Shown: positions 1 to 9,129 of the stretch, one piece after another | Layout of the letters: every line of letters begins with the position of its first letter | Position numbering within the stretch: position 1 is the first letter of the stretch | Assembly (NCBI RefSeq): GCF_017874375.1 | Contig: NZ_JAGGLK010000003.1 | Location: 372,001-436,000, forward strand | Source of the DNA: Methanohalophilus levihalophilus | GTDB lineage: Archaea; Halobacteriota; Methanosarcinia; Methanosarcinales; Methanosarcinaceae | Direction: 5' to 3' | Length of the DNA: 64,000 nucleotides | Position numbers and translations under genes: made by a program | Notes under the pieces: model-generated | What the model saw: the letters and a program-made list of their open reading frames with translations, nothing else | Told to the model about the DNA's origin: nothing | Database searches by the model: none

Positions 1-728
1 TTCAGGTCAGTCTTTTTGTTCCAAATGTTTTCCTTATTGAAGATAAGCAGAAATCGATATCAATGCTTGAGCCGGGAGAAAGTAAGACTGTTACGTTTGA
101 AATCAGGCCCACAGGGGAATGTGGGGATTGTAATGTATCAGGAAAACTGAATTATTATGATTATTTGGCAAAAGAAAGGTGCGAAATCAATATTGAGAAA
201 AAATCCATTTGTATCATCTGTCCAATGCTGCACCCCGAACCAATCAGTGAAAATGAATGGCGTTCCACTCTCCTTAATTTCACAAAAACAGAGGAAGGCA
301 CAAGGGAGATTGATATGGCCGCTTTTGCCTTATTTGAAGTTACTTCCGACATCTTTCAGGACATGAACCTCTACATGCTTGAACCGAAGATCACTGAATC
401 TCCAAATCTATATCGTGCTGTAACAAGATTTTATGGTGAGGGAGTCAAAAACCTGAAATATGCAGCACAGATTGAAGTTGTTGGCGGAGAACAAAAATCT
501 CGTTTGATTCTCAAAGCATGGGCCGAAAAAGAGGAAGCTCTTACAGGTTTCTATCACGGTATGCTTGATGAAATAGAGAAAAGAATACACGTGAAAGAGC
601 TTATCGATAGTACAATAGTTTACAATTTCCACTATGGTGACAACGTTGAAACCACAATCACTGACTCTCTTGTGCAAAGGTCAAATATTGGGCTTAGTAA
701 GCATGGGGCTTCTCCTTCAAGTGATTAA
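1..728 (+). CDS. Hypothetical protein, 5' truncated by window edge
   Basis: The frame is open from base 3 to the TAA at 726-728, giving 241 visible residues. The ATG at 63 is internal to the open frame, so the real start lies upstream of the window. The first 60 or so visible residues are beta-rich, with a phrase LEPGESKTVTFEIRP of the kind found near the end of CARDB-like immunoglobulin-fold domains. Two cysteine pairs follow (CGDC and CIIC). The remaining 170 residues are a mixed alpha/beta region with no motif I recognise. No signal or membrane segment is visible in this part. Function unknown. Confidence 0.7.
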   Translation, partial: QVSLFVPNVFLIEDKQKSISMLEPGESKTVTFEIRPTGECGDCNVSGKLNYYDYLAKERCEINIEKKSICIICPMLHPEPISENEWRSTLLNFTKTEEGTREIDMAAFALFEVTSDIFQDMNLYMLEPKITESPNLYRAVTRFYGEGVKNLKYAAQIEVVGGEQKSRLILKAWAEKEEALTGFYHGMLDEIEKRIHVKELIDSTIVYNFHYGDNVETTITDSLVQRSNIGLSKHGASPSSD

Positions 729-879
729 TAGGCTGGGAATCAAAAAACTCGGTTGCATGGTTTTCAAATGATTTATGATGGTTATTTTTGGTAGAATCCA
801 GAATTGTCCGGGTGAATAGTGAAATATTAATAATGTTGCTGCTTATTAGTATGCGACAGAATGGGTATCAGGGTTTACA

Positions 880-1974
880 ATGCTCTTTCGAAAACCAGAT
901 GGTTTGGCCATACTTGCTTCAAATAAATGGAACATAATAATAGCCCTGCTTTTATTGATTTTATTTTTGGCACTTGCATTGATTTTACTTCCTCTCGGGG
1001 ATGGTATTGTCCTCGGACTTGTATTTGCATATATATGCCGCCCAATTTATGTCAAACTCAAAAAATGGAATCACATAGGTGCATTTATTGCAACAATGTT
1101 CATTGTGACCCCACTTGTTATCATTATTGGAATAGGAGTCGTGGAGATTTTCCGTCAATTGGTCTGGGTTATTGAAAACCAGACTGAAGTTATCAGCATT
1201 TTGTTTGACATTGTAAGGCAGATTGTACCTGAAGCCTATTCGGCAAGAGTAAATGAAGCTATCTGGAGTTCCTCCATCTCAATTTTGTCGCTCATAGGTC
1301 AACTTGGATTTATTTCCTATGCCAAGGGGCTGGCAATGTTCATGATAAATCTCATAGTGGCAGTTTTTGTCTGCTATTTCCTTCTGCAGGATGGTGAAGA
1401 GGTTTACCAGTCCTTCATGAAAATTGTTCCTGATGAACTAAAGAAGTTGATGATACAATATCTCAAGGAATTGGACACAATTCTGGGTGGCATCTTCATA
1501 GGAAATGCCTATGCTGCACTGACAGTAAGTACCATTTCAATAGTTGTCTTTTATGCATTTGGATTGTCTCATATACTTGCTCTTGCGACATTGGTTTTTA
1601 TTGCATCCGTAATTCCTTTCTTTGCAGGATACATGATTCTTGTTGCGCTCTCAATTATCAGGTACTTTGAATTTGGTTTGCAGTCTGCAATTGTGTTCTT
1701 CATGGTTTCAAGTATCATTATCTATGCACCACCTGAACTATTCCTGAGACCTTATCTCGTTAGCCTGAAATCCCAGATTCATCCAGTCATCCTTTTGGTT
1801 GTATTCCTGGGCGGTGGTTTTGTAGGTGGAGTTGCCGGGTTCTTTGCGGCTCCCATAATTCTTGGTGCACTAATCGCAGCCTACCGTGTTTACACGAATA
1901 CTACTTCTGAAGCAATAGCATCAGAAGAGAAAGAAGATAATGACGGTGCTTTCACAGAAGAGTTGGCTGCATAA
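880..1974 (+). CDS. AI-2E family transporter (PerM/YdiK-like permease)
   Basis: A 364-residue polytopic membrane protein with about eight hydrophobic segments. It opens with two helices at roughly residues 18-50, has a long amphipathic central stretch (about 90-200), and ends with the cluster of helices typical of the AI-2E transporter (formerly UPF0118) family. The family signature LRPYLVSLKSQIHPVIL followed by a glycine-rich helix (GGGFVGGVAGFFAAPII) is near residues 287-325. Family members export or exchange small solutes, including Na+/H+ exchange in some haloalkaliphiles; the substrate here cannot be told. The charged tail (SEEKEDNDG) is cytoplasmic in style. It appears to be a single-gene unit. 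Confidence 0.9.
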   Translation: MLFRKPDGLAILASNKWNIIIALLLLILFLALALILLPLGDGIVLGLVFAYICRPIYVKLKKWNHIGAFIATMFIVTPLVIIIGIGVVEIFRQLVWVIENQTEVISILFDIVRQIVPEAYSARVNEAIWSSSISILSLIGQLGFISYAKGLAMFMINLIVAVFVCYFLLQDGEEVYQSFMKIVPDELKKLMIQYLKELDTILGGIFIGNAYAALTVSTISIVVFYAFGLSHILALATLVFIASVIPFFAGYMILVALSIIRYFEFGLQSAIVFFMVSSIIIYAPPELFLRPYLVSLKSQIHPVILLVVFLGGGFVGGVAGFFAAPIILGALIAAYRVYTNTTSEAIASEEKEDNDGAFTEELAA

Positions 1975-2045
1975 ATCCTTTGTGACGTTGAAAAAGGTTA
2001 ATAAGGATTATTTCATTCTACTCACCAAATTCATAAGGTGAGTTC

Positions 2046-3950
2046 ATGAAGCTTTTGCTTATCCATTCTGATTATATCGAATACGAAGTGAAAAAAAGCA
2101 CGCCTGTTGCTGAAGAGATTGAGGAGTCATTCAAAACCGGCAGGCTTGATGAGGCACTTACAGCATTTATTGCTGTAGAATCCCGGGATGAAGAATCCCC
2201 TTCATCAGTTGTGGAAAAGGCCGTTTCTTCAATAGCTGAGGCTGCTTCACAGGTAAAAGCAGAAAATATCATGGTTTATCCTTATGCTCATCTTAGTTCC
2301 GACTTATCATCTCCCAAAGTGGCTGTTTCTGTCCTGAAAGAAATAGAGAAACGCCTTTCTGTGGATTTTAACGTTAAAAGGGCGCCGTTTGGATGGTATA
2401 AGGCTTTCAGTATCAGCTGCAAAGGCCATCCTCTTTCTGAGCTTTCCAGAACCGTTCATCCGGAAGAAGGTGGAAAAGGAGAGCCGATCCCGGAGTGTGG
2501 AGAAGTCCAGGAGATTGTTTCCGAAGCACTCAAAGCTGAAAGTACTGCCAAGTCCTACTGGCATGTCCTGACTCCTGATGGTGAGCTGCATGACATGAAA
2601 GAATTTGATCTTTCTGATCACGCAAACTTGGGCAAATTTGTGGACTACGAGATGTCCAAGAGCCGCACGGTTGAAAAAGCCCCTCCACATGTTGAATTGA
2701 TGCGCAGGCTTGAGCTTGCCGATTACGAACCCGGCTCAGATTCTGGGAATATGCGCTACTATCCAAAGGGAAGGCTCATGAAATCCCTGCTTGAGCGTTT
2801 TGTACTTGATGAATCATCCCTGGCAGGTGCCATGGAAGTCGAGACTCCGCTAATGTATGACATGAACCATCCAACCCTGAAAAAGTATCTGGACAGGTTC
2901 CCTGCACGGCAGTATTCCATTGAGTCTGATAAGCGCCAGATGTTTTTAAGATTTGCAGCATGTTTCGGGCAGTTCTTGATGAACCATGACATGACAATCT
3001 CCCATCGCAATTTACCGTTAAAAATGGTTGAACTAACACGCTACAGCTTCAGGAAGGAGCAAAGAGGAGAACTTGTTGGTCTGAGACGTCTCCGCGCTTT
3101 CACAATGCCTGATATGCACACCCTTTGTGCCGATATGGATGCTGCAGTAGAACAATTCGGTGAACAGTACTCCATGTGCATTGATATTCTCAATCGCATT
3201 GGTATCCGCGTGGATGATTTCGAAGTTGCCATCAGGTTAACCCGTGATTTCTATGAGCAAAACCGTGATTTCATCACTGAGCTTGCACGTAAGGTAAACA
3301 AACCTGTGCTGGTTGAAATGTGGGACACCCGTTTCTTCTACTTCGTCCTGAAATTCGAATTCAATTTTGTGGACGCCATTAACAAGGCAAGTGCCCTTTC
3401 TACCGTCCAGATAGATGTTGAAAATGCAGAACGCTATGACATCAACTACATTGATACAAACGGTGAAGCCACAAGACCGATTATCCTTCATTGCTCACCA
3501 AGCGGTGCAATCGAGCGCTGTATTTATTCACTTCTTGAGAAGGCTGCTATGGATGCAGACGAGGGCAAGGTTCCAATACTTCCGACATGGTTGTCTCCTA
3601 CTCAGGTCAGAATTATTCCAATTGGCACCCAGCATCTTGAGTTTGCGAAAGATGTTGCTTCAAGGCTTGATTGCCGTGCTGATATTGATGACAGGGATGA
3701 ATCTGTCGGCAAGAAGATCAGGAATGCAGGAATGGAATGGATTCCATATGTTGTAGTTGTTGGTGACAATGAGATGGAAAGCGGCAATCTTAACGTTACA
3801 GTAAGGGCAGAATCCGAGCCCAAGAAACCGATGAAAGTTGAGATGTCGGTGGATGAGCTAAACCAGAAAATCTGGAGTGAAATCGCAGACATGCCTTTCC
3901 AGAGACTACCACTCGATCAACTGCTTTCCAGAAGGCCTAAGTTCTTGTGA
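2046..3950 (+). CDS. thrS: Threonyl-tRNA synthetase, archaeal type
   Basis: Charges tRNA-Thr with threonine in the cytoplasm. The 634-residue protein has the archaeal layout. An N-terminal editing domain related to D-aminoacyl-tRNA deacylase occupies about residues 1-140 (it starts [15 protein letters not shown]). The class II catalytic core follows, with motif 1 near [14 protein letters not shown], motif 2 [24 protein letters not shown] and motif 3 around [11 protein letters not shown]. The C-terminal anticodon-binding domain starts near [16 protein letters not shown]. The start is supported by AAGGTGAG eight bases upstream. The editing domain hydrolyses mischarged Ser-tRNA-Thr in relatives. 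Acylphosphatase follows 21 bp downstream and may be co-transcribed. Confidence 0.97.
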   Translation: MKLLLIHSDYIEYEVKKSTPVAEEIEESFKTGRLDEALTAFIAVESRDEESPSSVVEKAVSSIAEAASQVKAENIMVYPYAHLSSDLSSPKVAVSVLKEIEKRLSVDFNVKRAPFGWYKAFSISCKGHPLSELSRTVHPEEGGKGEPIPECGEVQEIVSEALKAESTAKSYWHVLTPDGELHDMKEFDLSDHANLGKFVDYEMSKSRTVEKAPPHVELMRRLELADYEPGSDSGNMRYYPKGRLMKSLLERFVLDESSLAGAMEVETPLMYDMNHPTLKKYLDRFPARQYSIESDKRQMFLRFAACFGQFLMNHDMTISHRNLPLKMVELTRYSFRKEQRGELVGLRRLRAFTMPDMHTLCADMDAAVEQFGEQYSMCIDILNRIGIRVDDFEVAIRLTRDFYEQNRDFITELARKVNKPVLVEMWDTRFFYFVLKFEFNFVDAINKASALSTVQIDVENAERYDINYIDTNGEATRPIILHCSPSGAIERCIYSLLEKAAMDADEGKVPILPTWLSPTQVRIIPIGTQHLEFAKDVASRLDCRADIDDRDESVGKKIRNAGMEWIPYVVVVGDNEMESGNLNVTVRAESEPKKPMKVEMSVDELNQKIWSEIADMPFQRLPLDQLLSRRPKFL

Positions 3951-3971
3951 TTAAATCCTGAAGGGAGAAAT

Positions 3972-4253
3972 ATGGATAATATGGAGCGGGCGGAAATCTA
4001 CGTATCCGGCAGGGTTCAGGGTGTTTACTTCAGGGCTTTTACTCAGGAAGTGGCTTTAAAACACGGGCTTTCCGGATATGTGATGAATTTGGCTGATGGA
4101 CGGGTTTTTTCAGTTGTAGAAGGTAATCGAGATACAATTGTTTTCTTCATTGATGAATTAAAAACAGGTCCAACAATGTCCAATGTTACAGATATGGACA
4201 TTTCATGGTCTGAAGGAACCGGTGAGTTTTCGGGATTTTCTATTCGCAGGTAA
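3972..4253 (+). CDS. acyP: Acylphosphatase
   Basis: A 93-residue cytoplasmic enzyme that hydrolyses acyl phosphates such as carbamoyl or 1,3-bisphosphoglyceryl phosphate. The first family signature GRVQGVYFRAF is at residues 13-23 and contains the catalytic arginine. The second conserved region (SGYVMNLADGRVFSVVEG) supplies the catalytic asparagine. The length is normal. GGGAG sits five bases before the ATG at 3972. The stop codon directly abuts the stop codon of the convergent F390 synthetase-like gene, with no intergenic space. Confidence 0.93.
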   Translation: MDNMERAEIYVSGRVQGVYFRAFTQEVALKHGLSGYVMNLADGRVFSVVEGNRDTIVFFIDELKTGPTMSNVTDMDISWSEGTGEFSGFSIRR

Positions 4254-5603
4254 TTAGCGGTAATCCGCAATTCTGATGGGACGACCTTTTGCTTTCCGAG
4301 TCTGTATTTCACCGGACTTGACAAAATCCAGATCAACAGTTAGTTTCCCTTTATCGTACATTTTTTGGAGTGAGGGCTTGTATTCAAAAGCGCCTTTGAG
4401 GAAATTTTCTCCAACAAGTTCCCTGTCACAGTTTCCTTTGTCAAGACACTCCAGAACTACTTTCAGGGAAGTGACATCTTTCCCTTTTCCATAAAGGAAT
4501 GACTCATATTCTCCTGTAAGATACTCCATGTTTTCTCTCTGGAATACTCCCCTTTCAACGTCAACGCGGCTGAACGGGTTGTTTGCTATCCAGAATGTTT
4601 CAGCCTCACGTTCTGGATTCATGATGCGCATATGTGTCCTTCCACAATCGCATTTTTTCCTGGTGAGAACTGTTGTAGCGTCTTCGGTATCGTAGTTTAT
4701 TAGCAAAGTACCACATTTTTCTCCCGGACTGAGAAGCGTTGTAAGGATCATCCTCCCGCATTCTCCATCTTTGGTATACTCTTGTTTTTCAGGATCATAA
4801 ATATCTAAATGGACAAGATCTTCGGGGACGTGCAAGCCGTTCTTGGCCTCACACTCTCCACACATAGTACCCTCGGTGCTTCCATAAGTGTTGTAAACCG
4901 GACAATCCCAGATTTCCTCAAGGTATTTCCTTGATTCGTCAGCGAAACCTTCGCCACCAACTACGAGTTTTTCGATGCTCGTTTCTTTTGGATCAATTCC
5001 TTCCTGCTCAAGTCTTCTGGCAAGCCTTAAGAGTTTGAAAACACTGGCTACAATTCCGGTAGGTTTATAGTTTTCAATAATGCGGGTGGGGAAGGTGCAT
5101 TTGCCTTCCGGAATTATTGTCATAGAAAGATCACGTGCTGCAAGAGTCATGGTATTGGCGCCTATATTCATGCCATATGAAGCACACATTATCATCCGGT
5201 CACCTTTTCCAATTCCCTGCGATGTAAAACTCCTCGCATATTTCTCAGCATAACGCATCCAGTCCTGCCAGGTAAAGAAAAATGATTTTGGTGTTCCGCT
5301 TGTCCCACTTGTTTCATGAATAGTGAATATATCGTTCCACTCGGAACTAAGGAAATTGAAGTTATTTGTTTTTGGAGGTTGGTTATTTTTAATCAGCTCT
5401 CCTGATACAATAGGTAGCTCAAGCAGGTCTTCATGGCTCTTTATACTTGAAGGTGAAAGATTGTGGCGCTCAAACCACTTCCTGTAAAAAGGCGAGTTTT
5501 CAGCTGCATACTTTATCGTATAGCTGATCTTATCTTCAATAGTAGCATCAAGCTCATCCCGACTGATTGTTTCAATCCCGGGATTGTAATAGTTAGGTGT
5601 CAT
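4254..5603 (-). CDS. Coenzyme F390 synthetase-like adenylate-forming enzyme
   Basis: A 449-residue ANL-superfamily enzyme of the phenylacetate-CoA ligase/F390 synthetase branch. The P-loop-like adenylation motif ETSGTSGTPKSFFFT is near residues 97-111, the core motif YNTYGSTEGTMCGE near 237-250, and an aspartate-containing turn GTLLINYDTED near 300-310. A cysteine pair in KKCDCGRTH near 320 is typical of the branch. F390 synthetases adenylylate or guanylylate the 8-hydroxyl of F420 and are proposed to report redox or oxygen stress in methanogens; sequence alone does not separate this from aryl-CoA ligase activity. A 69-residue CxxC protein ends 17 bp upstream on the same strand and probably shares the transcript. 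Confidence 0.8.
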   Translation of the reverse strand: MTPNYYNPGIETISRDELDATIEDKISYTIKYAAENSPFYRKWFERHNLSPSSIKSHEDLLELPIVSGELIKNNQPPKTNNFNFLSSEWNDIFTIHETSGTSGTPKSFFFTWQDWMRYAEKYARSFTSQGIGKGDRMIMCASYGMNIGANTMTLAARDLSMTIIPEGKCTFPTRIIENYKPTGIVASVFKLLRLARRLEQEGIDPKETSIEKLVVGGEGFADESRKYLEEIWDCPVYNTYGSTEGTMCGECEAKNGLHVPEDLVHLDIYDPEKQEYTKDGECGRMILTTLLSPGEKCGTLLINYDTEDATTVLTRKKCDCGRTHMRIMNPEREAETFWIANNPFSRVDVERGVFQRENMEYLTGEYESFLYGKGKDVTSLKVVLECLDKGNCDRELVGENFLKGAFEYKPSLQKMYDKGKLTVDLDFVKSGEIQTRKAKGRPIRIADYR

Positions 5604-5620
5604 TGCTCAGATAGGTTAAA

Positions 5621-5830
5621 TTACTGGCTCATTGTTTCCTCATATATTTCATACTCGACATCGCTAATAGAATGCTCCAGTTTCGTAATTTTAAGGGCAT
5701 CCCTTAGCTCTTCAAGACAGTCGACGCATACGTGGGAATTACCAATAATTATGCCTTCCTTTACGCTTTCTTCCACTCCACCTTCTATTTCATACTCCAT
5801 GCATTCTTCTCCGCAGAACATGCACTTCAA
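5621..5830 (-). CDS. Small CxxC (zinc-binding) protein upstream of the F390 synthetase-like gene
   Basis: A 69-residue acidic protein beginning MKCMFCGEEC and carrying a second pair CVDC near residue 36, so four or five cysteines could form one zinc or iron site. The start is TTG at 5830, six bases downstream of a strong GGAGGG. I do not recognise a named family. Its position 17 bp ahead of the F390 synthetase-like gene, same strand, suggests one operon and perhaps a regulatory or partner role; that is inference. Confidence 0.75.
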   Translation of the reverse strand: MKCMFCGEECMEYEIEGGVEESVKEGIIIGNSHVCVDCLEELRDALKITKLEHSISDVEYEIYEETMSQ

Positions 5831-5944
5831 AAAAACCCTCCATATACCCTTATGTAATACAGTCTTGAATTTTCCTTATTTATCCTTTGCGAGTGTAAAT
5901 AATGGGAGAAGCTATTTTTACTATCCCTGAAGTAACTGGTACAG

Positions 5945-6406
5945 ATGCGTTACTTTTCTGATGGGAAACACCATTGTACTCCTACTACTTCCATTTCGTC
6001 TGTAAGAAGACGCCTTGAAAAACTTGAAGAACTGCTTGAAGATTTGTCTTCACGTTCGTTGGAAGGTTCAATAATTGTTGTGGAGGGTAAAAGGGATGTT
6101 ATTTCCCTGAGAAAATTGGGTATCCAGGGTCAGATAGAGACCTCTACCACTATTCCTGTGCTTGAATTATCTGATAGGCTTGCTGGAGAGGGCAGGGAAG
6201 TTATTATTTTGACCGATTGGGATCGAAGGGGCGATCTATTGGGTTCTAAAGTATCTTCTGATTTACGGTATCTTGGCCTGGATGTTGATACGGATTTCCG
6301 AATCCGGCTGTCTTCCATGGTTAAAAAAGAAATAAAAGATGTTGAGAGTCTTTATTCTTACATGAAAAAAATGAGAAGATGTGTGAACAAAGACTATTCT
6401 CACTGA
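5945..6406 (+). CDS. TOPRIM-domain protein (UPF0292 type)
   Basis: A 153-residue protein with a small TOPRIM fold. The glutamate strand motif IIVVEGKRDVISLRKLGI is near residues 43-60 and the acidic DxD-like motif ILTDWDRRGDLL near 88-99. This resembles the archaeal UPF0292 family, related to the TOPRIM modules of DnaG and RNase M5, which bind Mg2+ and act on nucleic acids. A helical linker LRRRLEKLEELLEDL-like segment precedes the domain. The first 18 residues look unlike relatives and no clear ribosome binding site is seen, so the true start may be downstream. The 3' end is convergent with a 39-residue zinc-ribbon gene that overlaps it by 7 bp. Confidence 0.8.
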   Translation: MRYFSDGKHHCTPTTSISSVRRRLEKLEELLEDLSSRSLEGSIIVVEGKRDVISLRKLGIQGQIETSTTIPVLELSDRLAGEGREVIILTDWDRRGDLLGSKVSSDLRYLGLDVDTDFRIRLSSMVKKEIKDVESLYSYMKKMRRCVNKDYSH

Positions 6407-6519
6407 AATGCTTCTTTTGAAGTCATGTTTTTACACTTGTTGCAATAGTAGAGAATATTAGTGCTGATTTTCATGACTTTTAGTTTTTCGTTGCAAGTTG
6501 TACATTTATGGTCGTGCAT
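6400..6519 (-). CDS. 39-residue zinc-ribbon protein
   Basis: Read directly on the minus strand from the ATG at 6519 to the TGA at 6400-6402. The peptide starts MHDHKCTTCNEKLKV and has a second pair in YYCNKCKNM, giving a C-x2-C...C-x2-C ribbon. AAGGTGAC precedes the ATG. It lies 12 bp downstream of another small zinc-ribbon gene on the same strand, so both are probably one transcript. The function is unknown. Spacing of the cysteine pairs, the ribosome binding site and the tight packing support a real gene despite its size. Confidence 0.65.
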   Translation of the reverse strand: MHDHKCTTCNEKLKVMKISTNILYYCNKCKNMTSKEAFQ

Positions 6520-6531
6520 CCTGTCACCTTG

Positions 6532-6669
6532 TTATGAAAATATAGTTAGTGGCTCAAGGCGTGCGGTACCTTCAAATGTCCAGTAATTACAGAATTTGCA
6601 GTGTTCAATACCGTTTTTATCGACTACCATCTCAGAATGGCAGTTCGGACATTGTTTAAGTCTTTTCAT
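6532..6669 (-). CDS. Small zinc-ribbon protein
   Basis: A 45-residue protein starting MKRLKQCPNCHSEMVV with a second pair in HCKFCNYW, a compact C-x2-C...C-x2-C ribbon. The frame is open 17 codons further to an ATG at 6720. I prefer 6669 because GGGGAG lies six bases upstream and the shorter form begins right before the first knuckle, as small ribbons usually do. An AT-rich TATA-like element (about 6758-6775) drives the unit. Function unknown; it may bind nucleic acid or a protein partner. Confidence 0.65.
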   Translation of the reverse strand: MKRLKQCPNCHSEMVVDKNGIEHCKFCNYWTFEGTARLEPLTIFS

Positions 6670-6788
6670 AAAATACTCCCCAAAATATTTCGAATATTCC
6701 CCGAAGCAGCAATCACCCATACTGGTTAATCCTGCTGCCTCACATATAATAATGGTGGAAATTATATATATTTAACGTAGTTATAATT

Positions 6789-7424
6789 TCATTCAGTTTT
6801 TCTGAAAATCTGGCACTGAATGTAAGATTTCAGGTATGCATCGCTTACAAATTCAAGGTTGCAATCCCTGCAAAGTTGCACATAGGTGTTGTTCCAGCTG
6901 TCATGGTTTTCCTTGAGCATAAAAAAGGGAAGGAGGATAAAGCTGCTCATCCCCATTCGTGGTTTTCCGCAATCAATCAGGACAAACAGCCCGTTCTTCT
7001 TCAGTACCCTTGAGGCTTCATGGATGGCACCCCTGCGAACGTCTGCCGAGGTTTCGCAAAATGCCACGCTTGTAGTAATCATATCAAAAGTGTTGTCCTT
7101 GAATGGGAGGATGTCCATAGTTGCACGATAAAAGCTAAACTCAGGCCGTTTTTTTGTTTTTGTAAGTGCATAAGACAATTGTTTCGGGGACAGATCCAGG
7201 CCATGAAACTCTCCTTCATGCCCAAGTTTCCGGGCAATTGCAAGTGTCAGGGATGCAGTTCCACATCCCAAATCAAGTAGTTTCATTCCTCTTTGAAGTG
7301 GTAATTCTGCTGCAGCTTTCTCATAGAATCTATGATCAAATCCGAGCATGTCTGCAAAAAAATCATACCTTGGTCCACCGTACAAGGTACCGAAGTGATT
7401 CCCCTTTTTAATCCCCATGCACAT
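6789..7424 (-). CDS. SAM-dependent methyltransferase, class I (UbiE-like)
   Basis: A 211-residue Rossmann-fold methyltransferase. Motif I is LLDLGCGTASLTLAIA near residues 49-64, the acidic residue after beta-2 is in FHGLDLSPKQL near 74-84, and the post-motif region MDILPFKDNTFDMITTS is near 103-119. VLKKNGLFVLIDCG follows as motif III. The substrate is unknown; the order resembles UbiE/Methyltransf_11 proteins. The gene looks leaderless, with a TATA-like AT run immediately upstream. An alternative start two codons downstream (7418) is equally possible. It lies next to a UbiB-family gene on the same strand, which in bacteria would hint at quinone synthesis; here methanophenazine or another isoprenoid is conceivable but unproven. 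Confidence 0.88.
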   Translation of the reverse strand: MCMGIKKGNHFGTLYGGPRYDFFADMLGFDHRFYEKAAAELPLQRGMKLLDLGCGTASLTLAIARKLGHEGEFHGLDLSPKQLSYALTKTKKRPEFSFYRATMDILPFKDNTFDMITTSVAFCETSADVRRGAIHEASRVLKKNGLFVLIDCGKPRMGMSSFILLPFFMLKENHDSWNNTYVQLCRDCNLEFVSDAYLKSYIQCQIFRKTE

Positions 7425-7460
7425 TATATTATGTTGGTTTGGAAATAAATAATTTAGGAA

Positions 7461-9116
7461 TTATTGATTTTTAAGGAACAGTAGTGCAAAGAGAAGAAGG
7501 GCTACTATAAAGCCTGCAATCCCAAGATTTGCAATTCCAGTTTCGGGCTGTGTTGCGAGATACGCAGATGCTATCAGGATTATTGAAACAAAAACATATT
7601 TTGCCGCCGAATCCATAATCCTATCACGCCTTATTTGCCGGCTTTTCTCTTCCAGTTTCTCTATGCGGTATCCCCTGATGGTTTCAATAACATCGTTGAT
7701 TCCCTGTGGCAGATTCTTAAAGATTTCAAGATACTTATCGCCTTCAAGCTGGAAATATTCTGCAGCCCTGAATGGTGAATATCTCTGGATCATTACCCTG
7801 GTTATAATTGGTCTTGCGTCATCAATAATGCTGAATTTGGGATCAAGCTCAAGGCACACTCCCTCAATCAGGACAAGTGCCCTTTCAAGTGTGGAGAAAT
7901 CGCTTGGCAGGGATAAATCATATTTCAACGCAAGGTTTGCGTAACTGTCATTTTGCCTTTCCCCAAGGGAATAATTTTGCTTGGCAATCAGATCGTCAAG
8001 ATCAAGTTTGAACTTCCGTGTATTGATATCATTTTTGTTTATATTCGCAACTTTAAGGAATGCTTCAAAGGCGATATCAACATTTTTCTTGTATATCCCA
8101 TAGAAAAGATTCAGCATATTGCGCCTTAATTCATCGTCAATTATTCCGACAGCGCCAAAATCTATGTATGCAATTCCTCCGTCTTCCTGAATAAGGATGT
8201 TTCCAGCATGTGGATCTGCATGATATACGCCGTCGAGGTAAACCTGCTTCAGGTAACTTGAACTGATAAGATGGGCATAGTGTGATCTTTTTTCCCGGTC
8301 CATGGTAGGTAGGTCTTTTACAAGTTTCCCTTCCATGTATTCCATCACAAGGACACTTTCGGTACAATAGTCTTCATGAACTGCCGGGATACGTACTTCA
8401 TCGAAGTCTGCGAATGCTTCATGAAAGCGTTTAAGGTTACGGGCTTCATTCCTGAAATCAAGTTCCTTGTTTAGTAGTTCCCGGAATTCATCAAGAAATT
8501 CATCAAAATTTATGTTCTTCCCGAAACCTCCGACCCTGACTATGATGGGTTTGAGATCATTTATTATTGACAGGTCAACATTAATTTTGTCGATCAACCC
8601 CGGACGTGCTACTTTTACCGCAACTTTCTGGCCATCGAGGACTGCCTCGTAAACCTGTGCTACAGACGCACTGGCAATCGGTTTTGTGTTGAAGTTATCA
8701 AAGAAATTGTTGATGTAAGACTCATCGACTGCAGTAGTTTGATTACGATTTGCACCTGAGCCCCCGATTGTACACTGGAATCCTTCAAAAGATCGAATCA
8801 TTTCACTAAATTCAGATGGCCTAACCTTGTCCTGAAGCCGGGAGAGTTCCTGAATATAACTCTGAGGGAGCAAGTCAGGTCGTTTGCTCATTATTTGTCC
8901 AAGCTTGACAAAAGTAGGTCCCAAATCTTCGAAAGCCCGGCGTAGCTTTATTGCATTCTTCTGGTTTTCCACATCAATGTAGCAGGTTACATTTTTGTTT
9001 GAAACGTAGTTTCTCTGGATCTCTTTGTACAGGAGACTAAAAAGGTTGTATTTTATGAATACGCGAAAGATTTCCAGATACCTTCGAATTTTCCTGTAGA
9101 ATCCCAGAGATGCCAG
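7461..9116 (-). CDS. UbiB/ABC1 (AarF) family atypical kinase, apparent CTG start
   Basis: ABC1/UbiB proteins are kinase-like ATPases linked to isoprenoid lipid (quinone) synthesis. The conserved KxGQ motif (FVKLGQIMSKRPDLLP) is near residue 70 and the A-rich nucleotide loop in KPIASASVAQVYEA near 150. The catalytic region has HADPHAGNILI followed by IAYIDFGAVG, and two hydrophobic helices lie at the C-terminus (about 500-548). The first GTG (8972) would remove a family-conserved N-terminal helix (RYLEIFRVFIKYNLFSLL). Reading upstream, the frame stays open for 48 codons with no ATG, GTG or TTG. It begins with CTG at 9116-9114, eight bases after GAGGAG and directly after an in-frame TAA. I therefore annotate the CTG start, giving 551 residues, the normal family length. 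A frameshift is the alternative. Confidence 0.85.
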   Translation of the reverse strand: MASLGFYRKIRRYLEIFRVFIKYNLFSLLYKEIQRNYVSNKNVTCYIDVENQKNAIKLRRAFEDLGPTFVKLGQIMSKRPDLLPQSYIQELSRLQDKVRPSEFSEMIRSFEGFQCTIGGSGANRNQTTAVDESYINNFFDNFNTKPIASASVAQVYEAVLDGQKVAVKVARPGLIDKINVDLSIINDLKPIIVRVGGFGKNINFDEFLDEFRELLNKELDFRNEARNLKRFHEAFADFDEVRIPAVHEDYCTESVLVMEYMEGKLVKDLPTMDREKRSHYAHLISSSYLKQVYLDGVYHADPHAGNILIQEDGGIAYIDFGAVGIIDDELRRNMLNLFYGIYKKNVDIAFEAFLKVANINKNDINTRKFKLDLDDLIAKQNYSLGERQNDSYANLALKYDLSLPSDFSTLERALVLIEGVCLELDPKFSIIDDARPIITRVMIQRYSPFRAAEYFQLEGDKYLEIFKNLPQGINDVIETIRGYRIEKLEEKSRQIRRDRIMDSAAKYVFVSIILIASAYLATQPETGIANLGIAGFIVALLLFALLFLKNQ

Positions 9117-9129
9117 TTAACCAACTCCT

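Noticed and set aside
5936-5944. A third possible CTG start, before the TOPRIM gene
   Set aside because: There is no Shine-Dalgarno at the right distance, and the extension adds only three codons without family support.
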